Of a DNA stretch of 64,000 bases, positions 9,141 through 17,544 are shown in pieces. The notes beneath the pieces are model-generated. The model had not been told where the DNA came from, made no database searches, and saw only the letters and a program-made list of their open reading frames with translations. The first letter of the stretch is position 1. Each line of letters starts with the position of its first letter. A program made the position numbers and the translations under genes. This stretch comes from Desulfobulbus oligotrophicus (GTDB taxonomy: Bacteria; Desulfobacterota; Desulfobulbia; Desulfobulbales; Desulfobulbaceae), in assembly GCF_016446285.1 (NCBI RefSeq), contig NZ_CP054140.1, forward strand, positions 1,407,501-1,471,500, read 5' to 3'.

Positions 9141-9554
9141 CTAAAAAGGGATAATCTGTATACCGCGGCTTTGAAGCAAGGCAGCGGTTACACCGATGAC
9201 AGGCGCGTATCCGCACGATGGGCTGCCTGATTTAAAGAAACAAAGACGGATACCCTGTGCCTGAGCAATGGCCAGGGTCATAAAGGCGCCACGCAGAAAG
9301 GCGTCTGTGCGGTCGACGCGGTGCTGATCAACGACACGGCAGATTCCGGCAAGAACGTCATGGCCGTCACCGTTTATCAGGTTTGCGGGAGGACGAGGGG
9401 TGGAAAGACCACCTAACTGTTCCGGGCAGACCGGAACCCAGTGATATTTGGCCAGAAGCTGTAAACAACCTGTATGGGTTTTACTCTGACCGTCATATCG
9501 GGTACAGAGTCCGGTGAGACAGGCGCTAACCAGACATTTTTCCATCTGTTTCAT
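9141..9554 (-). CDS. DUF523 family protein
   Basis: This 137-residue cysteine-containing protein matches the DUF523 (YbbK-like) family: CLVSACLTGLCTRYDGQSK near the start, PVCPEQLGGLSTPRPP in the middle and FFKSGSPSCGYAPVIG later. The conserved cysteines (SACL, LCTRYDG, VCPE, SCG) suggest a metal or redox centre, but the biochemical role is unknown to me. The start could be Met1 or Met4. It is divergent from ftsB with about 40 bases between starts. Confidence 0.85.
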   Translation of the reverse strand: MKQMEKCLVSACLTGLCTRYDGQSKTHTGCLQLLAKYHWVPVCPEQLGGLSTPRPPANLINGDGHDVLAGICRVVDQHRVDRTDAFLRGAFMTLAIAQAQGIRLCFFKSGSPSCGYAPVIGVTAALLQSRGIQIIPF

Positions 9555-9593
9555 AATCTTTTTTCACATTTGCGGGTTCGAACGAAAAGTTCC

Positions 9594-9920
9594 ATGGCGT
9601 TGCGTAAACAAAAAATCAACAGGCAGCAAAACAAGAAGGTGATCTGGATTCTTGGCGGCATTCTGCTCTTTTTTCTTCTGCTCTGGGTTGTGTTTGCTCC
9701 GGGGCGCGGCTTGTTTGCTTACCTGAAGCTGCGTCAGGAGATTGTCAGGTTGACTGAAGAGAACAGGCGACTTGAGATACGTAATGTCGAGTTGTCTGAG
9801 GATATCAACCGGTTGCGTACGGATGAGCAGTATCTGGAAGGGGTGGCTCGTCAGAAGTACGGTCTTTTGAAAAAGGATGAAACCGTGTTTGACTTTGCAC
9901 CGCCAAAGAAAAAAAAATAG
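9594..9920 (+). CDS. ftsB: Septum formation initiator, FtsB/DivIC-like
   Basis: FtsB/DivIC proteins are small bitopic cell-division proteins that form a complex with FtsL and FtsQ. The 108-residue protein has a basic N-terminus (MALRKQKINRQQNKK), one membrane helix (about 17-36, ILGGILLFFLLLWVVF), a leucine-zipper coiled coil (LRQEIVRLTEENRRLEIRN) and the typical EQYLEGVARQKYGLLKKDE segment. The frame is open from 9474, but ATG 9594 gives the usual topology. The ribosome site is weak. It ends 25 bases before the next gene's start. Confidence 0.88.
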   Translation: MALRKQKINRQQNKKVIWILGGILLFFLLLWVVFAPGRGLFAYLKLRQEIVRLTEENRRLEIRNVELSEDINRLRTDEQYLEGVARQKYGLLKKDETVFDFAPPKKKK

Positions 9921-9945
9921 GCGTATATCGTCTGATGACATCACT

Positions 9946-10809
9946 ATGAAAGAAAAGCCGCAGGAATATGCCGACACCGAAGACCGGTCAGGAAAAGGCC
10001 CGGTACAGACAGTGACAGCAGCTGATGTTGATGTCAACATGCTTGCTGTTGTCGCAAAGGGGCTTCGCGACACACTGCGCTATCACCAGCTCATGGGGAT
10101 CGAAACCTACCCCCTTTCCCCTGCTCTCAGACAACTGCACGACCCCGGCAAACAGTCGAGGAGGGGGACTGACAAGGGGATCGGTACCCCTGATCGGGTA
10201 AAGATCCCACCAGTGGTTGCCTCAGGTCCGGAGAAAAGCGAAGTTGATACCCGGTTGCATCTTTTGCAAAAGGAGCTGGAAGCATGCCGGCTCTGTTCGC
10301 TGTCGGGTTCGCGTCAGGGTATCGTCCCCGGCAGAGGACAGGCAGGGGCGTCTTTGTGTGTAGTCGGCGATTACTCATTGCAGGAAGGTTCCTTTTCCGA
10401 GGCGACTCTCTTTAGTGCTGATGAAGATATCATGCTGTGGAACATGATGAAGGCCATTGGACTGACTCCGGGTGCAGTGTATGTGACCAATGTGCTGAAA
10501 TGCTGTCCCAACACGTCTGTACAACCATCCGAGCAGAATCTGTTGCTCTGCCGTCAGCATCTGTTCCAGGAGATCGCAATGGTTCAGCCGAAGGTCCTGT
10601 GTGCCATGGGAGAACAGGCGGCTCATGCCCTGATTGACACCAAAGCATCACTTTTTGGTTTGCGTGGACGATTGCATTCCTATCGGAACGATCGATCGAT
10701 ACAGGTCATGGTCACATTGCATCCACGATTGCTTCTGAAAAATGCTTCCCTGAAAAAAGCGGCCTGGCAGGATCTGCAGATGGTGAGTCGTCTGCTGCAG
10801 ACGATGTGA
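9946..10809 (+). CDS. Divergent uracil-DNA glycosylase (family 4-like)
   Basis: The 287-residue protein has a variable N-terminal 110 residues, then a UDG-superfamily fold resembling the iron-sulfur family 4. Visible are CRLC (about 114-117) and PGRGQ, the second cysteine group in NVLKCCPN and LLLCRQHL, CAMGEQAAHAL, and the C-terminal LHPRLLLKN with the conserved His. The catalytic motif A, normally GEAPG or GEGPG, reads GDYSL, so the usual acidic residue after Gly is shifted and the loop lost. Activity is therefore uncertain. Start ATG 9946 is chosen over the upstream overlapping frame at 9877. Confidence 0.75.
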   Translation: MKEKPQEYADTEDRSGKGPVQTVTAADVDVNMLAVVAKGLRDTLRYHQLMGIETYPLSPALRQLHDPGKQSRRGTDKGIGTPDRVKIPPVVASGPEKSEVDTRLHLLQKELEACRLCSLSGSRQGIVPGRGQAGASLCVVGDYSLQEGSFSEATLFSADEDIMLWNMMKAIGLTPGAVYVTNVLKCCPNTSVQPSEQNLLLCRQHLFQEIAMVQPKVLCAMGEQAAHALIDTKASLFGLRGRLHSYRNDRSIQVMVTLHPRLLLKNASLKKAAWQDLQMVSRLLQTM

Positions 10810-10842
10810 GAGCTGTATCGATCTCGTTGGGGTTGTGAAAAA

Positions 10843-11067
10843 TCAGGATCTGGTTTTACCGGTAACAAACAGCTCAAAAAGTTTCTCAAAGACAAACGGG
10901 ATTGCCGATGCCTGAGCATTTGCAGAGCCGGCGTAGGCCTTGGTAAGATCAAAGGCGCGTTCAAAGGCATCTTCATAGGCGGATTGTTTTTCGCGTTTTA
11001 TAATCGTCACAAGTTCCTGGGCGATGTATTCATCCATAAAGATTGCCTGTTTTTTGTAATGGTTCAC
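10843..11067 (-). CDS. Small hypothetical protein
   Basis: This predicted helical, soluble protein of 74 residues starts at GTG 11067, or has 64 residues from ATG 11037 (MDEYIAQELVTII). The central KREKQSAYEDAFERAFDLTK is strongly amphipathic, and the protein ends FELFVTGKTRS. I do not recognise a family. Neither start has a strong ribosome site. It converges with the glycosylase-like gene across 33 bases. Codon use and length look like a real small gene, but support is moderate. Confidence 0.5.
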   Translation of the reverse strand: MNHYKKQAIFMDEYIAQELVTIIKREKQSAYEDAFERAFDLTKAYAGSANAQASAIPFVFEKLFELFVTGKTRS

Positions 11068-11417
11068 TCAAGCGCTGTTTCACTTGACTGTCAGCATGTC
11101 TGAGAAGAGTCGCCAGGCGGCCGATAGTTCCAGTAGCTATGTATATAGGCGGAAACACTCCCGGCGCCAAGCTCTTTTTTTAGGTTGTGTCTCCTGTCAG
11201 GGATGCTGTTGTTTGGGGCAGCGTTGCACCGGCACGCTCAAAAAGGTGTTCTTGTCATCAACCGAAAAATGTGCGTTTTCTTGCGCTGTAGCAGCTCTTG
11301 ATGTGATGTCATTTTCTTTGGTGTTGCTTGCCAGGAAAAACAGATGGGCCGTGGCCCTGACTCACCGTACATCTCTCTTATCCCTGACCGGCAACAGTAC
11401 CGCATCTTAAACCCAGA
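11068..11417. other. Intergenic stretch without a convincing gene
   Basis: About 350 bases separate the small minus-strand gene from the DAC-domain gene. One open plus-strand frame spans it, but the predicted product is low-complexity with no family resemblance or start signals. No clear terminator was seen. The region probably carries the promoters of both neighbours. Confidence 0.4.
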
Positions 11418-12974
11418 GTGAGGATGGACAGGCTCACGGGTACTTTGCTTGCAAACGGTGACAATTCACGATATGTAAAGATGCATTGTACGTCACAGCA
11501 AGCCAATAACGGTCGTTTTCAGATGCCCCTTTCTACTCTTCAACATCACTCTTCGTTTGTTCGCCGTTGTGTGAGCGATATCCTCAATGGGCTCAGTGAC
11601 GGCCTGACACACTTCTCCGGAGTGAGCCGGGCAGCGTTGATCTTTGCCCTCAGCCCTGAAAGCCCGATGATGATCTGTGATCCGCAGAATCTGCTCAAGG
11701 GGCATGAGCCTATTTTTAAAAGTCTGTATATTGACAACCAGCGATGGAGGATCAACGAAAAGCTCCAGTACTGTCGCAGTCGTTTTGCCGAGATATTACC
11801 GGTCAAGGATCCTGGTTTGGCGGGTTTGCTGAGTAATGGAGGACACTCGCGAGCTGTTTTTTTTCAGCAATGGTTTACTGAACATCATCCTGACATGTGC
11901 TCCATCGGACCGACCGAGTGCTGGCTTGAACATGCGGTATGGCGCTTATCCCACGATCTCGCCAACGATGCGGAGTTGTATACTGGGATTTCCGGTTATT
12001 TCCTCAAGGAATATGCGACGCACGCCGTGCGTGACTACATCATAGACCAGATGAACATGCAGCTCGGCTGGGACAGTTTAATGCGGGTTTATCCGATTCT
12101 GGATGCAGTGCTGATGATTTCAGGCACTCAGGAGGAGGGATCGTGGCCTGAAGGCAAGCTGTTGTTTGTTGATTCGAGTATGCACGACCAACTGCATTTT
12201 CTGGTGCGGTTCCAAAAGCAGTCACAGCCGCGGTTGGTTAATTTTAAACATGTGCGCAAGCTTCTTCTTACCGTGGAACGATCGACACGGCACCTGGTGA
12301 GTGATGGCCGGGCGATTTTGGGTATCTGTGACAGCACGTTACCGGCTTTTTCTCTGTGCGCGGATTTTCAGGGTCGACGGGGTTTTTTCAGGGTGAACAG
12401 GGCAAAGGTGTGCAGTTTTGCCGATGGACGATTTACGTCAACGACCTATCAGGGCAAACTGGTCCAGCTGGAAGAGGTGCTGCTGGAGACGAATTTAGAA
12501 CGTGCCGACAGCTTTTTCATGTTTAAAATTGTGGCCAGTCTGGTGCACCATGCACAGAGACAGAAGCATGGCTGCACCATTGTCATTGATCTCAATGAAC
12601 AGCCGATCGAAATTTCCGGGCAAAATCTTGTGCCTCCGCTTGATCTGCGCAAACCGCTCATCTTAAAGCTGGCCAGATCTTTAGTGAAGGTGGACGGCGC
12701 TCTTCACATCGGAGCAGACATGCATCTTCATGGCTTTGCCTGTCTTCTGGATGGCCGCTCTTTTGCCGGTGAAGATCTGGCCAGGGGGGCGCGTTATAAT
12801 TCAGCCTTACGTTTTACAGCAGAGCACCCGAACATTATTATTGTTGTGGTGTCCTCGGATCGGCCGGTCTCGATTATACACCAGGGCATGGATGTTCAAG
12901 GTGTTTGCACCTGGCACCAGCAGGGAGGATGCTTTTACCGGATTGATCATCTTGATACGTGGGTCGGTATCTAG
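11418..12974 (+). CDS. Protein with C-terminal DisA_N-like (DAC, diadenylate cyclase-like) domain
   Basis: The product has 518 residues. The last 100 residues resemble the diadenylate cyclase (DAC) domain that makes c-di-AMP from two ATP. VDGALHIG (DGA at 426-428) fits the first catalytic motif, and GARYNSALRF (459-461) occupies the place of the RHR motif, followed by the core strand NIIIVVVSSDRPVSII. Tyr-Asn replacing His-Arg makes this a divergent subgroup, and enzyme activity cannot be assumed. The roughly 400-residue N-terminal part is presumably a sensor or regulatory region; I cannot assign it. The start is uncertain (GTG 11418, ATG 11424 or later). It converges with an unknown gene 27 bases downstream. 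Confidence 0.65.
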   Translation: MRMDRLTGTLLANGDNSRYVKMHCTSQQANNGRFQMPLSTLQHHSSFVRRCVSDILNGLSDGLTHFSGVSRAALIFALSPESPMMICDPQNLLKGHEPIFKSLYIDNQRWRINEKLQYCRSRFAEILPVKDPGLAGLLSNGGHSRAVFFQQWFTEHHPDMCSIGPTECWLEHAVWRLSHDLANDAELYTGISGYFLKEYATHAVRDYIIDQMNMQLGWDSLMRVYPILDAVLMISGTQEEGSWPEGKLLFVDSSMHDQLHFLVRFQKQSQPRLVNFKHVRKLLLTVERSTRHLVSDGRAILGICDSTLPAFSLCADFQGRRGFFRVNRAKVCSFADGRFTSTTYQGKLVQLEEVLLETNLERADSFFMFKIVASLVHHAQRQKHGCTIVIDLNEQPIEISGQNLVPPLDLRKPLILKLARSLVKVDGALHIGADMHLHGFACLLDGRSFAGEDLARGARYNSALRFTAEHPNIIIVVVSSDRPVSIIHQGMDVQGVCTWHQQGGCFYRIDHLDTWVGI

Positions 12975-13000
12975 TTTGGGGCTGCTCCTCAAGAGTGTGC

Positions 13001-13729
13001 CTATGTACTGTAGCTGCTCACTTCCGGTTTTCCCTGGGTATTGTATGCCGTATCAACCAACTCCTGCAGCTGTTTTCGGACCGTCTTCGTTGCCGGGAGA
13101 GCGGGGAGATCAGGAAGGAGATTGTCCGCTGGTATCGGAGCGCGGATGCGCATTTTTTCTGCAAAGTGATCATCTCGTAAAGGGGAGATATCCCCGGCCA
13201 TTCCCCCTGCCCCCTGCACAGAACCACTGTCCAGTCTACGCAGAAAACCCATCATGGTGCCGAGATCATTGTGCCGATGGAAATCTTCGATTTCTTTGTT
13301 TATTGCTTTGCCCTCCTCGATAAGCTGCTTCAGCCGGCTGTTATATGAGGTCACCCCGGCACTTAATCGTGTGTAAATATCAAAAAAAAGGTTGTGGAAC
13401 CGGGAACGGCGGGTGAACCCGTGGATGGTCAACCCCTTGAACAGACGCTGGCGAATGGTCGGTGAGTGGAGTAAATAGGGATCAAGAAAGACCTGATCGC
13501 GCAACCCGGTTAACTGAAAAAAGGCATGAATAAGTGACTCACTGCCAAGAAGGATGTACAGGCGGATCAGGTCGAACCCGACATCGTTTTCCAGTTGCCG
13601 ATAAGCGTTCTGTACATGCTGATTATACTGTTTGCTGTCATCTTCGATCATCTTCCGGAAGCCGAAGTATCGGTCCGCAATCTCCTTTTTGATCTCCAGG
13701 GAGAGCATGTCCTCCATGTCACGAATCAT
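13001..13729 (-). CDS. Hypothetical protein
   Basis: This 242-residue soluble, mostly helical protein has no signal peptide or membrane segment. Distinctive stretches are EIADRYFGFRKMIEDDSKQY near the start, a central RLYILLGSESLIHAFF, and FHNLFFDIYTRLSAGVTSYN. The last 60 residues look flexible and proline-rich. I recognise no domain. It is oriented tail to tail with the DAC-like gene, and dnaG starts 213 bases beyond its 5' end on the other strand. The long open frame, balanced composition and internal ATG start support a real gene. Confidence 0.65.
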   Translation of the reverse strand: MIRDMEDMLSLEIKKEIADRYFGFRKMIEDDSKQYNQHVQNAYRQLENDVGFDLIRLYILLGSESLIHAFFQLTGLRDQVFLDPYLLHSPTIRQRLFKGLTIHGFTRRSRFHNLFFDIYTRLSAGVTSYNSRLKQLIEEGKAINKEIEDFHRHNDLGTMMGFLRRLDSGSVQGAGGMAGDISPLRDDHFAEKMRIRAPIPADNLLPDLPALPATKTVRKQLQELVDTAYNTQGKPEVSSYST

Positions 13730-13942
13730 AAGAGACCTCTTGCTGCAGGCTGAATGGATGAGGGCGTGTTGTCATTATTGACGTTGCTGTATACCGTGGG
13801 GAGAGCTACGGTTACTCCAGAAGTTCGTAATTGTACATGATAACGGGAAAGAATGCATATATGAATAAAGCGGTCGCCGGCATTGAAGAGTCATGCGCAT
13901 CTGCCTGTTGAGGCAGGTGTACTGTAGAGGTGAGAAAGGTTT

Positions 13943-15721
13943 ATGAGCGAGTCGCCCTTTGGGGATCAGATAAAAAACTCTGTGAAAGAGGCTGCCGATA
14001 TTGTCGAGGTTGTCGGCGAAGTTGTGGCGCTGAGGCGTTCTGCCAGCCGGTGGGTAGGGTTGTGTCCTTTTCACAGTGAAAAAACGCCGTCGTTTTCAGT
14101 TAACCCCCAGGGACAATTTTTTCATTGTTTTGGCTGTGGTGAGCACGGGGATGTCTTTTCCTTTGTGATGAAATATCATCATATGGAATTTCCGGAGGCC
14201 TTAAAGGTTCTGGCGCAGAAATACGGTATACCTGTGCCTGAGCGTCAGCTGTCTGCTGCTCAGCGAAAACAACTGCAGAAACGCGAGCAGCTGTACGAGG
14301 CCAATGAGGCTGCCGCCCTGTTGTATCAGCATTGTCTGCAGCACTCAAAGTTCGGTGCCGTAGCCCGGAGCTACCTTGAACAGCGGGGCGTGCCGGCAAA
14401 GATTATTGAACACTATCGATTGGGCTGTGCGCCGGATCCTGACCAGGTGGGCTGGAGTTATGCAACTGATCAGTTACGCAACCAGGGCATATCACAGGAC
14501 AGTCTGAGCAAGGCAGGGCTGTCGGCCGTCAGCAACCGGGGCGGATATTATGACCGGTTCCGATCACGGATCATGTTTCCAATTATAGATATGACCGGTC
14601 GGGTTGCAGCTTTTGGCGGCCGTATCCTTGGCGATGGTGCCCCTAAGTACATGAACTCTCCGGAAAGTCCTGTTTTTGATAAAGGACGTTTACTTTTCGG
14701 CTTGCATCAGCACCGGGAAACCATACGTCGCCAGCGTCGTGCTTTAATCGTTGAAGGCAACTTTGATTTACTCCTGCTGGCGGCCCACGGCGTTGATTGT
14801 GCAGTTGCTCCTTTAGGGACGGCGTTAACCCGTGATCACATCCGTTCTTTGCGTCCATACAGCCTGGAAACTATTCTTCTTTTTGATGCAGACGCTGCCG
14901 GTTTGAAAGCAGTCATGCGTTGTATCCCTTATTTTTTGGCGGAACAGGTTGAGGCGCGCGTTGCCCTGTTACCTGCAGGGCATGATCCGGATTCATTTAT
15001 CCGGGCTGAAGGGTCGGCTGCTGTTATCGACCTGATGGAGAATGCCCGTCCGTTGGCTGAGTTTGCCTTTGACAGGCTGGCAGATGAACATGGGTTGACG
15101 CTGGCCGGTAAAAATAAAATCATTGCCGAGTTAAAGCAGCTGCTCAAAGAGGCAACAGATGCTGAACAGCGTGGCTTGATGGCCTCTCATTTCAGTGCAA
15201 AGCTGGGGGTCTCGCCGGAGTACTTTATAACGGAAAAGGTGATGGCCAAACGTCCGGCCATGTCCACAGCTGCTGCACAACCGCAGGGGTTGGCAGCCTT
15301 GTCGAGAAAGGAAAAACAGTTTGTCGATTTTCTTATTTTGCATCCCCACTCTATCGAAGAATTAGAAAAAGCCGGGCTGGATGTGGTTTTTAAGGATTCA
15401 GCGCTCCTTCACTTTGTGCAACTTGTTAAAGATGTCGCCAGGGGGGCGAGTTGCCGGCCTGAAGACGTGCTCGAACAGGTTGTTGAAGAACATGACCGCA
15501 CTTACATCGTCCGGGTGTTGACTCGGATAGCGCCGTCGGAAAGTGAACAGCCGGACCACGCACGACGAGAGTGTGAAGAGCTGGTCCAATGGCTTCAAAA
15601 AAATGCCCGCAAACAAACTGCGGCCTCTCTACAGGAAAAGATCAATCAGGCTGAACGCCTGGGCGATACACATCTGCTGATGGAATTACTTCACCAAAAA
15701 CAGATTCTGCAGCAAAAATGA
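13943..15721 (+). CDS. dnaG: DNA primase
   Basis: DnaG synthesises RNA primers at the replication fork. The 592-residue protein shows the CHC2-type zinc ribbon (CPFHSEKTPSF then FHCFGCGEHGD; ligands about C41, H44, C62 and C65). The primase catalytic core follows, with the TOPRIM motifs ALIVEGNFDLLLL and ILLFDADAAGLKA, and then a C-terminal helicase-interaction region. Start ATG 13943 follows GAAAGG. It is directly upstream of rpoD, the classic macromolecular-synthesis order without rpsU, which lies at 5434-5628 here. Confidence 0.96.
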   Translation: MSESPFGDQIKNSVKEAADIVEVVGEVVALRRSASRWVGLCPFHSEKTPSFSVNPQGQFFHCFGCGEHGDVFSFVMKYHHMEFPEALKVLAQKYGIPVPERQLSAAQRKQLQKREQLYEANEAAALLYQHCLQHSKFGAVARSYLEQRGVPAKIIEHYRLGCAPDPDQVGWSYATDQLRNQGISQDSLSKAGLSAVSNRGGYYDRFRSRIMFPIIDMTGRVAAFGGRILGDGAPKYMNSPESPVFDKGRLLFGLHQHRETIRRQRRALIVEGNFDLLLLAAHGVDCAVAPLGTALTRDHIRSLRPYSLETILLFDADAAGLKAVMRCIPYFLAEQVEARVALLPAGHDPDSFIRAEGSAAVIDLMENARPLAEFAFDRLADEHGLTLAGKNKIIAELKQLLKEATDAEQRGLMASHFSAKLGVSPEYFITEKVMAKRPAMSTAAAQPQGLAALSRKEKQFVDFLILHPHSIEELEKAGLDVVFKDSALLHFVQLVKDVARGASCRPEDVLEQVVEEHDRTYIVRVLTRIAPSESEQPDHARRECEELVQWLQKNARKQTAASLQEKINQAERLGDTHLLMELLHQKQILQQK

Positions 15722-15939
15722 AAGTTGAAGATTTAACATGTTGAAAAATGATGGAAATTGAGTAAGTTTAAAAAATTGTATTTTGGATGGAGCTCGCCTC
15801 TTCCCGGGGGGATGACAAGTGGGGCTGGTTTCTTGATTTCCATGTGAAGCTGATCGATATGATGTTTTGACTTTCCCTGATCTGGAAAGAATGCGCCGGT
15901 AATGCACTGAAACAGTAGAACGTTTTAAGGGAGGGGATA

Positions 15940-17534
15940 ATGAAGGCGGACGACTATCTTTTGGACGATGATCATGATCCTGCCGAAGTCGATGGGGAAG
16001 GCCGGGAAAGTTGGCTGCATCCTCAGGAAGAGAGTGACTGGGCTATCCGCCATGGTATTGAACGCCGCTCAGCCTTTGATCGCCGTTTAGGTGATGATCG
16101 GCGAGAAAGAGATCGCCGGGGCACAGGGAGCAGCATCGATCCGATGAATATCTACCTGCGCGAGATGGGTAGTCAACGCCTGCTCAGCCACGAAGAAGAG
16201 ATGGAGCTGGCTCGGATGATCGAAGACGGAGAAACACACATCCAGCGAGCCATACTGCGTCTTACCCTAGGTATCACCGCGCTCAATGATCTGGCTGAAA
16301 ATCTCCTGCGCGGTAAAGTCCGTATTAACTCTGTGGTCAGGGGACTTTCTGATAATGATGAGAAGGAACTGACCAGAGTGCAGGATGCCCTGCTTGATCA
16401 GATAGAAAAGGCCAACGATCTTGATGCCAGACGTCGCGAGCTGTTCCTTGAGTTGAAGCATCACGTGGGTGATACAACGAAAGAGGCTGCCATTGTCGAG
16501 GCAATACTTGCTGTGGGCATGGATATTGCCAATTTGTTTCAAGATTACCGGCTTTGCTCCAAGGGATTACTTTCAGTTGCAGATGCGGTTAAAGAGCTGG
16601 CCCAGAAGTTCAACAAAGTCAGGATAGTTGCCCGTCAACAGGAGCTTCTGCTGGCTGCGCGCCAGCACCAGATGCAACCCGAGGTTGTCAACGTTGATCC
16701 TGCGGAAGTCGAGAGGCGGGTTACCCTTGAGCTTGCCGAAACCATTGGCATCTCCTGGCCGGCGTTTATTGAAACCCAGCAGGAGATTGAAGTGGGGCGG
16801 GAAACCGCTAAACAGGCCAAAGATACACTGGTTCGGGCAAATCTTCGGCTTGTCATCTCTGTTTCAAAGAAATTTTTGAACCGTGGCATGCAGTTACCTG
16901 ACCTTATTCAGGAAGGCAACATCGGGTTGATGAAAGCCGTTGAAAAGTACGATTATCAGCGAGGGTACAAGTTCTCCACCTATGCTACCTGGTGGATCCG
17001 CCAGGCAGTGGCCCGTGGTATTGCTGATCAGGGTCGGACTATTCGTCTTCCGGTGCACATGATAGAAACCATCAACAGGCTGCTCCGCTTTTCCAAAGAC
17101 TTCCAACGGCTCGAAAACAGGGAGCCGACTCCAGAGGAAATGGCCGCCCAATTAGGAACGGATGTGGAGAAGGTACATATAGCTCTCAAAACAGCTAAAG
17201 ACGCCATCTCTCTCGATGCACCGGTCAGCGACGAGGAGACACCCTGCTCAGTGATTTTGTGGAAAACCATGCGTATCCTGACCCCCAGGAGCATTCGATG
17301 TCTGAAAGTCTCAAGCGCTGTCTGTGTAAGGTGATGGGATCGCTGTCCCCGCGTGAAGAAAAGGTGTTGCGCATGCGCTACGGGATTGAACTCGGGTGTG
17401 ATCACACGTTGGAAGAGGTGGGGCAATGCTTTTCCGTCACCAGAGAACGTATCCGTCAAATTGAAGCCCAGGCGCTGAAAAAATTGCGACATCCGACGAG
17501 AAGCGAGGAATTGCAAACGTTCATGATAGATTGA
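15940..17534 (+). CDS. rpoD: RNA polymerase sigma-70 factor RpoD, frame interrupted at 17242-17244
   Basis: This is the primary sigma factor. Region 1.2 (DPMNIYLREMGSQRLLSHEE), a large non-conserved region, region 2 (LVRANLRLVISVSKKFLNRG, LPDLIQEGNIGLMKAVEKYD, KFSTYATWWIRQAVARGIAD) and region 3 read in one frame to about residue 434. From CCC at 17242-17244 the homologous reading continues in the -1 frame: LLSDFVENHAYPDPQEHS, then region 4 (LSPREEKVLRMRYGIELG, VTRERIRQIEAQALKKLRH) to TGA 17534. Read literally the first frame ends at 17334 and lacks region 4. Adding one C restores about 531 residues. Essentiality suggests a sequence error rather than a true pseudogene. An Arg/Asp-rich N-terminal stretch (about 40-62) is unusual. 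A strong AAGGGAGGGG site precedes ATG 15940. Confidence 0.9.
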
Positions 17535-17544
17535 GTTTTTGTCC

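Noticed and set aside
9567-9590. TGCGGGTTCGAACG resembling a tRNA T-loop
   Set aside because: No acceptor, D or anticodon arms can be formed around it; lies between the DUF523 and ftsB starts.
11084-11410. Plus-strand open frame of 108 codons between the small hypothetical gene and the DAC-like gene
   Set aside because: Low-complexity, Ser/Cys-rich product with no family resemblance or ribosome site; more likely chance.
17242-17262. Programmed -1 frameshift in rpoD
   Set aside because: No canonical slippery heptamer or stimulatory structure; the break coincides with a homopolymer, so a missing base is the simpler reading.
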